Position numbers and translations under genes: made by a program. Shown here one piece after another: positions 36,053 to 45,158 of a stretch of 64,000 bases of DNA (its first letter is position 1; each line of letters opens with the position of its first letter). Origin of the DNA: Edaphobacter bradus (GTDB lineage Bacteria > Acidobacteriota > Terriglobia > Terriglobales > Acidobacteriaceae); the NCBI RefSeq assembly GCF_025685645.1, contig NZ_JAGSYF010000001.1:1302001-1366000 (forward strand). The letters are read 5' to 3'. Under the pieces are notes generated by a model. That model saw only the letters and a program-made list of their open reading frames with translations. It was not told where the DNA came from and made no database searches.

Positions 36053-36535
36053 CTAAGCCGACCAGCGCGAACCCACCGCTCCATCACCTGCCTGCTCAAC
36101 AACCCGGCCAGGCACAAACCTCTCCTCTCGGGTCCGCAGTTCCCGCGGCAGGACCCTGCCCGCCTCCGGATCGCGAGCCACTACAACCCACGCATCGCGC
36201 ACATTGCGGATACACGCCACAACCTCATGAAACTGCTCCACCGACGCCGCGTGCGAGGCCTCCAGCGTCATCGTGAACATCTCCGCATAAAAATCCGAGA
36301 GCGACTCAGCCGCGCTGCCGCCAACATCCGGCCGCAGCCGCGCCTGCAGATACATCAGAATATCGAGCGCCTTCTTCACTGCGACGCGTCGCCCGCGGAC
36401 ATCGTCATCCTCGACGCATTGCATCGCCCGGTAAAGAAACCGTATCGCGCCGTCATATAGCGCGACCACAAGCTCGACGCCGGTGGCACCCACTAGCGCC
36501 TGCTGCTGATAATTCGCCTCGCTCATCTCGCTCAT
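36053..36535 (-). CDS. fliS: Flagellar export chaperone FliS
   Basis: A 160-residue helical chaperone that holds flagellin before export. The typical start is YQQQALVGATGVELVVALYDGAIRF, followed by helices ending VEQFHEVVACIRNVRDAW. The usual length is about 130; the last 30 residues (from LPREL) are a basic unconserved tail. Its ATG overlaps the fliD stop codon by four bases (ATGA), so it is the last gene of a fliD-fliS pair, with fliC upstream on the same strand. Confidence 0.93.
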   Translation of the reverse strand: MSEMSEANYQQQALVGATGVELVVALYDGAIRFLYRAMQCVEDDDVRGRRVAVKKALDILMYLQARLRPDVGGSAAESLSDFYAEMFTMTLEASHAASVEQFHEVVACIRNVRDAWVVVARDPEAGRVLPRELRTREERFVPGRVVEQAGDGAVGSRWSA

Positions 36536-37911
36536 CCTGTCTGTGTTGTGTTGTAGCCGGTTATGGCGCTGTAAAGTTCATTTACCTGATTGATCTGACT
36601 CGGAATCGACTGCAGAATCTGGTTGGCCGTGTTCAGTTCGTTCGTCAGCCGCGTCTTTTCGTCAGCGATCCGCGCCTCCTCGTCGCCGATGCTCTGGTTC
36701 AGCGCCGCCTCCTGCTGCGAGTTCTGCTGCAGCGCGAGATAAACTCCGCCCTTGGTTGAGGTACTACTCAACCCGTTCAGTACCGAGGTAAAGGTCTGCC
36801 CAAAGCTTCCGGAGTTCTGCAGAAAGCCCAGCGCATCGGAAAACTTTGAATTCAGCGCGCTATCCAGAGCGCTAGCATCCAGCGTCAGCTTCCCGTCCTG
36901 GCCTACCGAGATCCCAAGCTGTAACAGGCTGCTGATCGATCCGCTCGCCGCGCCGGAAAGAAGACCCTGCGTAAGCTGGTTCTGAATCAGCGCCACCGTA
37001 GGATCGCCATACAAAGGCTCAGGATTGCCGCTCGAATCCTTGCCCTCCTGCGTCTTGATGTCGCCAACAACCGCGTTGTAGGCCGTGACAAACGAGCTCA
37101 CCGCCTGCTCGATCGAGCTATTGTCGTTCGTGATCTGCACCTGTACCGGCTGGTTCGAGTTCGGCGACGCCGACAGCAACTGAAACGTAACTCCCGGAAT
37201 AACTCCGGTCACGGTGTTCGACGCGCTCGTCGTGGCCAGCCCATCGACAGTAAGGCTCGCATCAACGCCCTGCAGTCCTTGTTGGAACGAGATCGCGCTG
37301 TTCGTTGTCGCATCGGTCAGCGAAGAGCTCGCGGTGATCTGCCCGGCCGCGCCGCTCGTGCTGCTCGTCAGAGCCAGCCGCGACCCGTTCGTGTCCTTCA
37401 CCACGCTCGCCGTCACGCCCACCGACGCCGCATTGATCGAAGCCGCAAGAGTTGCCAGCGTGTTGTTCGTGCCGTCGATGTTGATCGTCTGACTCGCACC
37501 TGAGCCAACCTGAATGGTCAGGCTGCCGCTCAGCGTATCGTTCGCGTTGCTCAACGCACTCGAGTACTCCGACGAAGTCTGCGCCAGGTGGTTGACAACA
37601 ATCGTATGACTGCCCGCCGCAGCCAGTGAACTTGCCGAAGTCAGCGCCACGACGTTCGTGTCTGAACTCGAGCCCTGCTTCGCTGCAAAGACGCCATTGA
37701 AATCCGTCAGCGACTGCAGTGCCGTGGAGAGCGTCGCGAGATCGGTGCCAAACGTGCTCAGCGCCGTATCCTGCGCCTTCAGATTCGCCAGCTGCGTCTT
37801 CCACGGTGTCTCAATCCCCTGTTCGATCGCGAGGATCGAACTCACCGTCGAGGCCACGTCGAACCCGGTTCCGCTGTTGATTGACCCGAAGTTCAACCCG
37901 ACCGTACTCAT
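36532..37911 (-). CDS. fliD: Flagellar hook-associated protein 2 (filament cap)
   Basis: A 459-residue cap protein on which flagellin monomers assemble. It starts MSTVGLNFGSINSGTGFDV behind a GGAGG site (37911; an ATG at 37929 is less likely). The N-terminal FliD domain includes LKAQDTALSTFGTDLATLSTALQ. The central domain carries ASLTVDGLATTSASNTVTG. The C-terminal domain with coiled coil (DEEARIADEKTRLTNELNTAN) leads to the usual end LYSAITGY. Followed by overlapping fliS. Confidence 0.93.
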   Translation of the reverse strand: MSTVGLNFGSINSGTGFDVASTVSSILAIEQGIETPWKTQLANLKAQDTALSTFGTDLATLSTALQSLTDFNGVFAAKQGSSSDTNVVALTSASSLAAAGSHTIVVNHLAQTSSEYSSALSNANDTLSGSLTIQVGSGASQTINIDGTNNTLATLAASINAASVGVTASVVKDTNGSRLALTSSTSGAAGQITASSSLTDATTNSAISFQQGLQGVDASLTVDGLATTSASNTVTGVIPGVTFQLLSASPNSNQPVQVQITNDNSSIEQAVSSFVTAYNAVVGDIKTQEGKDSSGNPEPLYGDPTVALIQNQLTQGLLSGAASGSISSLLQLGISVGQDGKLTLDASALDSALNSKFSDALGFLQNSGSFGQTFTSVLNGLSSTSTKGGVYLALQQNSQQEAALNQSIGDEEARIADEKTRLTNELNTANQILQSIPSQINQVNELYSAITGYNTTQTG

Positions 37912-38046
37912 CCATCCTCCACGTCCCACACAGACAGAGCAACTGCGATGCCTAACCCGAGATCACCGGATTAGGCGCCCTTAACATTCGTACCCAGTAG
38001 CGCGGCGACAGGCGCGAACACGCCCGCCGCCGCACCACGGCCAGCC

Positions 38047-39258
38047 TTACTGCAGCAGCTTCAGAACCTCCTGCTGCACACTGTTGGCCTGCGACAACGC
38101 GCTGATGCCTGTCTCACTCAGCACCTTGTACTTGGCCAGATCGCTCGTCGCCTGGCCGTAGTTGGTAGCACGAACGCTGTTCTCAGCCGAAGTCAGGTTC
38201 ACCGATTCCGAGCTCGCAACGTTTGACGCCGCATTCAGCTCGTTGATGTTCGCGCCGATCGAACCGCGCTGGTACGCTACGTCCTGGATCGCGTTCGTCA
38301 CGCTTGTCAGCACCGCAGTTGCCGTAGCCGCCGATAAGGTCGCCACGCCGGCAGCAGTAAAGTCGACACCAGGGCCCGCCGATGTTCCAGCCGGCGTTGT
38401 GTCGGAAAGCGCTGTGCCAGTCAAGGAGAGTGTGTTCGTCACTCCGGTCGGTCCGGTGATGATCAGCTTGTTGGCGTTCGCACCGGTACCCTGGCTTGCA
38501 ACAAGTCCGGCGCCGCTGAAGCCGGCATTTGCGTTCAACTGCGTCACAGCCGTGGCCAGGGTTGTACCTGCGGCAAGAGTTGCCGACACGGCAGCTGCTC
38601 CCCCGACACTGACACTCAGCGTGCCGGAGATGGTGTTGGTCGCTGCGCCCAGCGCAAACGTCGCCGTGGCGCCGGCGCCTGCCGTGGGAGCCGTCGGCGT
38701 CGGATTGGTGATCGCCACACTCGACGCGGCCGCAGGCGCCGATGTGCCAACGCTCGCAGTGCTCAGCGCGCCGGTCGTCTCGCTGAAGGTCGTCGCGCCC
38801 GACGAGGTTCCATCGCTCACAAAAACACTCTTCGCTGTCGCGGAGAACACGCTGTTGCCGTTGAAGTTCGTCGTCGATCCGATGTTGCCGATCTCCGAGA
38901 GAATGTTCTGGTATTCCTGGTTGGCCGAGCTCACCTGGCTCGAGTTCAGCGTGCCGTTGGCGGCCTCAGTCGCCAGCGTCACTGCGCGATTTAGCAGGTT
39001 AGTCACCTGCGACAACGCGCCATCGGCAGTCTGCAGCAGACCGACACCGGCCGTCGCGTTCTGTGAAGACTGCGTCAGCGCCGCGACGTTGGCATGAAGG
39101 CCATCTGCCAGAGCCAACCCGGCTGCGTCATCCGCGCCGCTGTTAATGCGCGAACCCGATGAGAGTTGCGTGAGAGTGTTCTGCAGACTGTTCTGAGTCT
39201 GATTCAGATTGGTCTGCGCAAGGGTTGCCGCGATGTTATTCAATACGCCCAAGGACAT
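38047..39258 (-). CDS. fliC: Flagellin
   Basis: A 403-residue filament protein. The conserved N-terminal D0/D1 region (LNNIAATLAQTNLNQTQNSL, then QLSSGSRINSGADDAAGLAL) and the C-terminal D1/D0 region (QRGSIGANINELNAASNVAS, ending LSQANSVQQEVLKLLQ) are both complete. The middle (about 165-290) is a low-complexity, Ala/Thr/Gly-rich variable domain exposed on the filament. The start is ATG after CAGGAG. It lies 117 bases upstream of fliD. No clear sigma-28 promoter could be pointed to in its leader. Confidence 0.95.
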   Translation of the reverse strand: MSLGVLNNIAATLAQTNLNQTQNSLQNTLTQLSSGSRINSGADDAAGLALADGLHANVAALTQSSQNATAGVGLLQTADGALSQVTNLLNRAVTLATEAANGTLNSSQVSSANQEYQNILSEIGNIGSTTNFNGNSVFSATAKSVFVSDGTSSGATTFSETTGALSTASVGTSAPAAASSVAITNPTPTAPTAGAGATATFALGAATNTISGTLSVSVGGAAAVSATLAAGTTLATAVTQLNANAGFSGAGLVASQGTGANANKLIITGPTGVTNTLSLTGTALSDTTPAGTSAGPGVDFTAAGVATLSAATATAVLTSVTNAIQDVAYQRGSIGANINELNAASNVASSESVNLTSAENSVRATNYGQATSDLAKYKVLSETGISALSQANSVQQEVLKLLQ

Positions 39259-39490
39259 GGGGACGCTCCTGTATCACTCGATTTGAGTTACCGCGCCGCC
39301 TGTCCCGTCTGCTGCCCTGCAGGTCGATACGACCTCAGTTCACCGTGCGAGTGGCTCCGCGTTCGCTACCCTCATCGGCCCACGTCCATCCGACTTGAGG
39401 CTGGCCCCCAATCTTTCCCCATTACCTTCCGCCGCAGTTCCTTCTATCGATCTCCTCCGTCCTGTCGATAAGAGACCTGAAAGGGCCACT

Positions 39491-39763
39491 ATGATCGACC
39501 TGACGCGCCTCAACGGCCACCGCCTCACCGTCAACTGCGACCTCATCAAGCACGCCGAATCCGCGCCTGACACCGTACTCACACTCGTCACCGGCGAGAA
39601 GCTCGTCGTGCTCGAGTCCTGCGACGAAGTCGCGCTGCGCACGCTTGACTACCGCTCCCGTGTCCTGCGCGCAGCGTGGCCTGACGCGGCTGCAATGCTC
39701 AACGCCAAAGCCGCACACGACGCGAAGCTGCTCAGCGGCGGACTCAAGGCCGAATCGAATTAA
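39491..39763 (+). CDS. flbD: FlbD-family flagellar protein
   Basis: A 90-residue protein. The first 60 residues match the FlbD family: MIDLTRLNGHRLTVNCDLIK, then TVLTLVTGEKLVVLES. It ends in an unconserved tail of about 30 residues. FlbD proteins lie next to motA in many flagellar clusters; their precise role is unsettled. It precedes motA by 12 bases and diverges from fliC. Confidence 0.87.
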   Translation: MIDLTRLNGHRLTVNCDLIKHAESAPDTVLTLVTGEKLVVLESCDEVALRTLDYRSRVLRAAWPDAAAMLNAKAAHDAKLLSGGLKAESN

Positions 39764-39775
39764 GGACACCTCGCC

Positions 39776-40555
39776 ATGGACATCGCCAGCATCGGTGGAA
39801 TCCTCGTAGCCATCCTCGGAATTCTCGCCGGGATGATGATTGAGGGCGGCAGCATCGCGCAGATCACGCAGCCCACCGCAGCCCTCATCGTCATTGGGGG
39901 CACCACCGGCGCCGTCATGCTGCAGTTCCCACTCAAGACCTTTCTAGCCGCATTGCAACATCTCATGAAGGTCTTCATCTCTGCGAGCTCCGACGGCGAA
40001 GCTGTGCTCAAGCAGATCGTCGCCTTCGCCAACAAAGCTCGCAAGAGCGGCATCGTTTCGCTCGATCAGGATCTTCCCTCCGTCACGGATCCCTTTCTTA
40101 AACAGACCCTTATGCTCGCAATCGACGGAACCGAACCCACCGAGGTCCGCAAGATCATGCAGATGGAGATCGACAACAAGAGCGAGATGGAGGAGAAAAT
40201 CCCGCAGGTCTTCGAGGCTGCCGGCGGTTACTCTCCCACCGTCGGGATCATCGGCGCCGTGCTCGGGCTCATCCAGGTCATGCAGCACCTCGACAATATC
40301 GACGAGGTCGGCCGCGGCATCGCCGTCGCGTTCGTCGCCACCATCTACGGAGTCGCTCTCGCCAACCTCGTCTGCCTTCCTGCAGCCGGCAAGCTCAAGA
40401 TCCGTCACCGCGAAGAGCAGATGATCAAGGAGATGATGCTCGAGGGCGTCATCTCCATCCTCGAAGGCATGAATCCACGCATGATCGAAACCCGTCTGCG
40501 CACCTTCCTCTCGGACAGCAAATCCGAAAGCACGCCCGCAGAGGCCGCAGCATGA
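39776..40555 (+). CDS. motA: Flagellar motor stator protein MotA
   Basis: A 259-residue stator ion-channel subunit of the MotA/PomA family. Two N-terminal helices (about 1-50) are followed by a cytoplasmic domain with charged residues that meet the rotor, then two helices with the Pro-containing motif GGYSPTVGIIGAVLGLIQVM (about 147-166). Its C-terminus overlaps the motB start by four bases (ATGA), so the two are coupled. The stator it forms with MotB converts ion flow to rotation; whether H+ or Na+ is used cannot be read with confidence. Confidence 0.94.
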   Translation: MDIASIGGILVAILGILAGMMIEGGSIAQITQPTAALIVIGGTTGAVMLQFPLKTFLAALQHLMKVFISASSDGEAVLKQIVAFANKARKSGIVSLDQDLPSVTDPFLKQTLMLAIDGTEPTEVRKIMQMEIDNKSEMEEKIPQVFEAAGGYSPTVGIIGAVLGLIQVMQHLDNIDEVGRGIAVAFVATIYGVALANLVCLPAAGKLKIRHREEQMIKEMMLEGVISILEGMNPRMIETRLRTFLSDSKSESTPAEAAA

Positions 40556-41313
40556 GCCGCAAGAAGAAACACGAGCACGTCAATCACGAGCGCTGGCTCG
40601 TCTCCTACGCGGATTTCATCACGCTTCTCTTCGCCTTCTTCGTCGTCCTCTTCGCCTCCAGCCAGTCCGACAAGAAGAAGCAGATTCAGATCGCCGCCGC
40701 CATGCAGACCGCCTTCACTCCTATGGGCAGCTTCGAGGCCCACTCCAAAACGCCGCCCCTCACCGAAGGCGGCATCGCCGTTGACGCCTCGGTTCCTGCA
40801 CCGATCGCACTTCCTGTACCAACAACCTCGGCGGGAGAGACCGACACGCAGCAGATCACCGCGCGCCTCACGCGTTTCTTCGAAGCCCGCATCGCAGCCG
40901 GACAGATCCCTCCGGGAAGCGTTACCATCCACACCTCCCCCGAAGGAGTCGTCATCTCGCTCCATGAGATCGGCTTCTTCCCCTCCGGTTCCGCCGAGGT
41001 CCGCGCTACCTCCATCCCCATGCTCGCAGGCCTCTCCGCAACTTTGCCCGCCGGCCCGCTGCGCATCGAAGGCCACACCGACGACATGCCCATCCACACG
41101 GCGCAGTTCGCAACCAACTGGGAGCTCTCCACCGCACGCGCTAGCGCCATTGCACGGCTCCTGCTAGAGCGCGGCCACCTCGCCCCAGCCAATCTCTCCG
41201 CCGCCGGCTACGCAGAGTTCCACCCCATCGCCTCGAACGCCACAGAAGTGGGTCGCGCCCAGAATCGTCGTGTCGATATCATCCTTTTGCGACGCCCAGC
41301 ACCTTCACAATGA
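40552..41313 (+). CDS. motB: Flagellar motor stator protein MotB
   Basis: A 253-residue stator subunit. One membrane helix begins near residue 15 with the ion-binding Asp21 in [18 protein letters not shown], followed by a plug/linker region and a C-terminal OmpA-like peptidoglycan-binding domain ([28 protein letters not shown]). The last 35 bases of the gene overlap the 3' end of the convergent yjbQ-type gene on the other strand. Confidence 0.94.
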   Translation: MSRKKKHEHVNHERWLVSYADFITLLFAFFVVLFASSQSDKKKQIQIAAAMQTAFTPMGSFEAHSKTPPLTEGGIAVDASVPAPIALPVPTTSAGETDTQQITARLTRFFEARIAAGQIPPGSVTIHTSPEGVVISLHEIGFFPSGSAEVRATSIPMLAGLSATLPAGPLRIEGHTDDMPIHTAQFATNWELSTARASAIARLLLERGHLAPANLSAAGYAEFHPIASNATEVGRAQNRRVDIILLRRPAPSQ

Positions 41314-41710
41314 CGCGCTTTCGCCGCTGTCCATCGAACTCCGCATAAAACACCCGCTGCCACGTCCCCAGATCAAGCCTTCCCTTGGTCACCGGCAGAG
41401 TCGTCTCGTGATGCAGCAACAGCGCCTTCAGGTGAGCATCCGCATTGTCCTCACCCGTCTGGTGATGCTTGTAGTCCGGCTTCGCAGGCGCCAGCTTCTC
41501 CAGCCATGTGCCGATGTCCTCGATCAACCCGTCTTCGAGATCGTTGACATAAATTGCCGCCGTAATGTGCATCGGCGAAACGAAGCAGAGCCCGTCGTCG
41601 ATCCCGCTCCTCCGCACGATCTCTTCCACCTGCGGCGTAATATGCACCATCTCATAACGTTGCTCAGTCTCAAACGTCAGATACTCCGTATGCGCCTTCA
41701 TCGTTGGCAT
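41279..41710 (-). CDS. YjbQ-family (UPF0047) secondary thiamine-phosphate synthase-type enzyme
   Basis: A 143-residue protein of the YjbQ/UPF0047 family. Conserved segments are visible: [38 protein letters not shown] and [25 protein letters not shown]. Members show weak thiamine-phosphate synthase activity in vitro; the natural role is unclear. The start is placed at ATG 41710; ATG 41701 is an alternative and the longer frame to 41809 has no family support. Its last 35 bases overlap motB convergently. Confidence 0.9.
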   Translation of the reverse strand: MPTMKAHTEYLTFETEQRYEMVHITPQVEEIVRRSGIDDGLCFVSPMHITAAIYVNDLEDGLIEDIGTWLEKLAPAKPDYKHHQTGEDNADAHLKALLLHHETTLPVTKGRLDLGTWQRVFYAEFDGQRRKRVIVKVLGVAKG

Positions 41711-41807
41711 GACACGTCTCACTTCCCTGCTCTCAGCCGGATTTATACTTAGAGCATACCGGCCAACGCCGCAACCATAGCAAGGAGCCGCTTCACAGAT
41801 CGCGACC

Positions 41808-42137
41808 ATGAAAAAGACGATCTACACTCTCGCGGCCATCCTTTGCGTGCTTACGATTCTTGTTGGTGCCACGTGCACTTTGACAGGCACTCACCAGAAC
41901 CAGTCCTGCAACCACTGCACGAAACATTCGCCGCTCCAGCAGCCAACTACGTCCTGCTGCACGGTTCACCATCTGCCCTCATCGCCGACCGCATCCACTT
42001 CCCTCGAACAGCCGGCCGCAGCGATGCTGATCACATCCAGTCTGTTCCCACCAGTGACACTTGCCGTCGTGCAACCTCTCGACGTACGAACTGCCTCGCT
42101 CCCGCCTCTCCACACGCTCATCGCCCTCCGCATCTGA
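41808..42137 (+). CDS. Small Cys/His-containing exported protein of unknown function
   Basis: A 109-residue protein with an N-terminal hydrophobic signal or anchor ([21 protein letters not shown]). A CNHCTKHS and SCCTVHH segment (about 34-55) looks capable of holding a metal ion, and a second hydrophobic stretch ([14 protein letters not shown]) follows. No family was recognised. It lies 74 bases upstream of a Met/His-rich secreted protein on the same strand, so the two may work together with copper or a similar metal. That link is inference. Confidence 0.55.
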   Translation: MKKTIYTLAAILCVLTILVGATCTLTGTHQNQSCNHCTKHSPLQQPTTSCCTVHHLPSSPTASTSLEQPAAAMLITSSLFPPVTLAVVQPLDVRTASLPPLHTLIALRI

Positions 42138-42211
42138 TCCTGACCCGCGCCTTCCCGCAGCGCCTCTCCTCGCGCTGCCTGTCGCCCCGCACCATCAGGA
42201 AAAGGATTCCC

Positions 42212-43573
42212 ATGCACCGCCTCCGTGCACTCACACTTGCGCTTGCCGTCCTCGCTCTTTCGGCTCAACTCACATTTGCGCAACACGACGATATGCCCGG
42301 CATGCAGATGCCCATGCACAGCTCGCCCAAATCCCCGGATAACGAAACCCCGATGCAGATGGACATGCCGATATCCGCGGCTACGCTCATCGAAGCGCAG
42401 CTCAACCACGCCTCGTCTGGCACGAGCATCGAGCCCGCCTCCACATCCGTCCCCATGCTCATGGGCAGCTACAAGAACTGGATGCTCATGCTCCACGGAA
42501 CAGCCTTCATCACCGACATACAGCAGAGCGGCCCGCGCGGCACCGACAAGCTCTTCTCCACCAACTGGATCATGCCCATGGCGATGCGCCAGCTTGGCCC
42601 CGGCGAGCTCAGCCTCCGCGCAATGTTCTCGCTTGAACCTGCTACTATCACCGGCCGCCAGTACCCTCTGCTCTTCCAGCAGGGCGAGACCGCCTTCGGC
42701 AAGCCCATCATCGACGGCCAGCATCCGCACAACTTCTTCATGGAGGTCGCCGCCCTCTACGACATCCACCTCGGCGAACGCTCGCTCCTCAGCCTCTACG
42801 CCGCTCCCGTTGGAGACCCCGCAATCGGCCCCACTGCCTACCCGCACCGCCTCTCCGCATCTGAGAACCCACTCGCAGCCCTCGGCCACCACCAGGAAGA
42901 CTCCACCCACATCGCCTACAACGTCCTCACCGCAGGCCTCACCTTCCACTCGGTCCGTGTGGAAGCCTCGGGCTTCCACGGCGCCGAACCTACCGAGCAG
43001 CGCTGGGGATTCCAGCCGTCACCCAACGGCCACGCCATCGACAGCTACTCCTCCCGCATCACCTTTTCACCCCGCCCCAACTGGAGCGCGCAATACTCCA
43101 TAGCCCACCTAAACAGCCCGGAATCGCTTTACCCAAATGACGCTCAGCAGCGTCAAACCGCCTCCATCATGTACAACCGCCCCCTCCACAACGGCAACTG
43201 GTCGAACACTCTCGTCTGGGGCCGCACCAAATCCCTCTCCGACCACAGCAAAGAGAACAGCTACCTCCTCGAATCCCTGATCAAGTTCCGCACCCGCAAC
43301 TACGCCTGGACGCGCATCGAGAACGCCGGCCGCTCCAACGAGCTTCTCTTCTCTTCCGGCTCGCCGCTCCCTCCCAACTTTGTAGAGTCCCCCATCGGAC
43401 ACGTCGCTGCCTACAGCTTCGGCTACGACCGCGACTACCGCATCGCCTCACACCTCCTCGCCGCCCCCGGAGCCCAATTCACCACCTACTCCACGCCCGA
43501 CGCGCTCGTCTCCGCCTACGGCCGCCACCCCTTCGGAGCGGCCATCTTCGTCCGCCTCCGCATCACGCAATAG
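42212..43573 (+). CDS. Met/His-rich exported protein, predicted outer-membrane beta-barrel
   Basis: A 453-residue protein starting at ATG behind an AGGAAAAGG site. A signal peptide (LTLALAVLALSAQLTFAQ) is followed by a Met/His-rich stretch (MPGMQMPMHSS, METPMQMDMP-like) that resembles copper-binding segments. The rest has alternating beta-type segments with aromatic ends (RVEASGFHGAEPTEQRWGF, AAIFVRLRITQ at the C-terminus), as in outer-membrane barrels. I recognise similar unnamed proteins in acidobacteria near metal-resistance genes, but no assigned function. Confidence 0.65.
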   Translation: MHRLRALTLALAVLALSAQLTFAQHDDMPGMQMPMHSSPKSPDNETPMQMDMPISAATLIEAQLNHASSGTSIEPASTSVPMLMGSYKNWMLMLHGTAFITDIQQSGPRGTDKLFSTNWIMPMAMRQLGPGELSLRAMFSLEPATITGRQYPLLFQQGETAFGKPIIDGQHPHNFFMEVAALYDIHLGERSLLSLYAAPVGDPAIGPTAYPHRLSASENPLAALGHHQEDSTHIAYNVLTAGLTFHSVRVEASGFHGAEPTEQRWGFQPSPNGHAIDSYSSRITFSPRPNWSAQYSIAHLNSPESLYPNDAQQRQTASIMYNRPLHNGNWSNTLVWGRTKSLSDHSKENSYLLESLIKFRTRNYAWTRIENAGRSNELLFSSGSPLPPNFVESPIGHVAAYSFGYDRDYRIASHLLAAPGAQFTTYSTPDALVSAYGRHPFGAAIFVRLRITQ

Positions 43574-43598
43574 ACAGGTGCAAAATAGAGCCAGCCCC

Positions 43599-44231
43599 GT
43601 GACCCTCTACGTCGCCACCTCGAACCCCGGCAAGCTACGCGACTTCGCCGCCGCCGATACCCTCCACATCCCCATCGAGCCCCTGCCTAACCTGGCCGAC
43701 ATCGCGCCGCCGCCCGAAGACGAGCCCACCTTCGAAGGCAACGCCATCGCCAAGGCCCTCTACTACTCCCACCACGCGCCCGGCGAGATCGTCATCGCCG
43801 ACGACTCCGGCCTCGAAGTCGACGCCCTCCACGGAGCCCCCGGCGTCCGCTCCGCTCGCTTCGCCGAAGACCACAACTTCCTCCCCATGTCGCCGCTCCC
43901 TCCCGACGAGCGCAACAACCTCTACCTCGTCGAAACCCTCACCGGAGTTCCCCTCAGCGACCGCGAGGCGCGCTACCACTGCGTCCTCGCCGCCGCGCGC
44001 AACGGCCACATCCTCGCCATCGGCCACGGAGCCGTCGAAGGCGAGATCCTCACTGCACCCCGCGGCTCCGGCGGCTTCGGCTACGACCCGCTCTTCTACC
44101 TCCCCACGCACCACCGCACCATGGCCGAGCTCGACCTCGCAACCAAGCTCACCCTCAGCCATCGCGGCCGGGCCTTTGCAGCGCTGCTCAAGGAACTCGA
44201 GCCGCACCTCTCTTCCGCTAAGTTCACTTAA
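43599..44231 (+). CDS. rdgB: RdgB/HAM1-type XTP/dITP pyrophosphatase
   Basis: A nucleotide-pool cleaning enzyme of 210 residues that hydrolyses dITP, XTP and similar non-canonical purine triphosphates. The typical motifs are ATSNPGKLRDF at the N-terminus, EPTFEGNAIAKALYYS, VIADDSGLEVDALHGAPGVRSARFA and the C-terminal SGGFGYDPLFYLP and KLTLSHRGRA. Two GTG starts are possible (43578 and 43599); the second gives the usual MTLYVATSNPGK beginning. It lies close behind the Met/His-rich gene. Confidence 0.93.
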   Translation: MTLYVATSNPGKLRDFAAADTLHIPIEPLPNLADIAPPPEDEPTFEGNAIAKALYYSHHAPGEIVIADDSGLEVDALHGAPGVRSARFAEDHNFLPMSPLPPDERNNLYLVETLTGVPLSDREARYHCVLAAARNGHILAIGHGAVEGEILTAPRGSGGFGYDPLFYLPTHHRTMAELDLATKLTLSHRGRAFAALLKELEPHLSSAKFT

Positions 44232-44363
44232 TCGCACAAACTTACCGATAACCGCACGAAACACGCCCTGTTTTCTTGACGCTGGCAAGACCATAGCGGA
44301 ATAATCAGCCTGCCGCACAAATCCATCCGCAGGTGCGCGCCCAAATCATCCCAAGGAGCCTTC

Positions 44364-45158
44364 ATGGCAACTGCCGCACCGCCATCCCCGCCCGCCGCTC
44401 AGCCCCACCCGGGTATCAAGGGCGGCGTGCAACCGCTACGTGCCGGCCAGGGCCACTCCTTCTTCTGGCGCAAGCTGCACTCGCTCACCGGCATCGTCCC
44501 CATCGGCGCCTTCCTGATCGAGCACATCGTCTCCAACTTCGAGATCGTCAACGGCCCGCTGGCCTACGCCAAGCAGGTCCTCTTCCTCAACTCCCTCCCG
44601 CTCGTCCGCGTCCTCGAATGGACCCTCATCTTCATCCCGCTCGCCTACCACGCCCTCTACGGCGTCTTCATCGCCATCCGCGGCCGCAACAACGTAAACG
44701 TCTACCCCTGGGCCGGCAACTGGATGTACCTCTCCCAGCGCGTCACCGGCATCATCGCGCTCCTTTATATCGGCTACCACGTCTGGAGCCAGCGCTTCAG
44801 CGGCGTCAGCCTCCCCGACCACCCCGGCGCAGCCTTCCACAAAGTCCAGGTCGAGCTCTCGAATCCGTGGATGGTCGCCATCTACGTCATCGCGATGGTC
44901 GCCACCACCTGGCACTTCGCCTACGGTATCTGGCTTTTCGCCGCCAAGTGGGGCATCACCCCCGGCGACAAGGCCCGCAAGCGCTTCGGCTACGTCTGCG
45001 CCGTCGTCGGCATCGCGCTCTGTCTCATGGGACTCGCCAGCATCTACGCCGTCGTCAATGCACCGCCGGCCCCAGAAGACGTCATGCCCGAGCAGCCGTC
45101 AATCACCCTGTCCGTGCCAGCAACGAATTCCGCGCAACCGGGACTGGTACGACAATGA
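44364..45158 (+). CDS. sdhC: Succinate dehydrogenase cytochrome b558 subunit
   Basis: A 264-residue membrane anchor of succinate dehydrogenase, single-subunit type with five hydrophobic helices and His residues for two haems (FLIEHIVSNFEIV, YIGYHVWSQRF, TWHFAYGIWLF). It passes electrons from SdhB to quinone. The N-terminus before SFFWRKLHSLTGIVPIG is Pro-rich and the C-terminal 30 residues are an unconserved tail. The stop codon overlaps the start of the next small gene (ATGA). Confidence 0.93.
   Translation: MATAAPPSPPAAQPHPGIKGGVQPLRAGQGHSFFWRKLHSLTGIVPIGAFLIEHIVSNFEIVNGPLAYAKQVLFLNSLPLVRVLEWTLIFIPLAYHALYGVFIAIRGRNNVNVYPWAGNWMYLSQRVTGIIALLYIGYHVWSQRFSGVSLPDHPGAAFHKVQVELSNPWMVAIYVIAMVATTWHFAYGIWLFAAKWGITPGDKARKRFGYVCAVVGIALCLMGLASIYAVVNAPPAPEDVMPEQPSITLSVPATNSAQPGLVRQ

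Noticed and set aside
39259..39490. Sigma-28 promoter for fliC or for the flbD-motAB genes
   Set aside because: Looked for TAAAGTTT/GCCGATAA-like boxes on both strands of the divergent region; nothing close enough to report.
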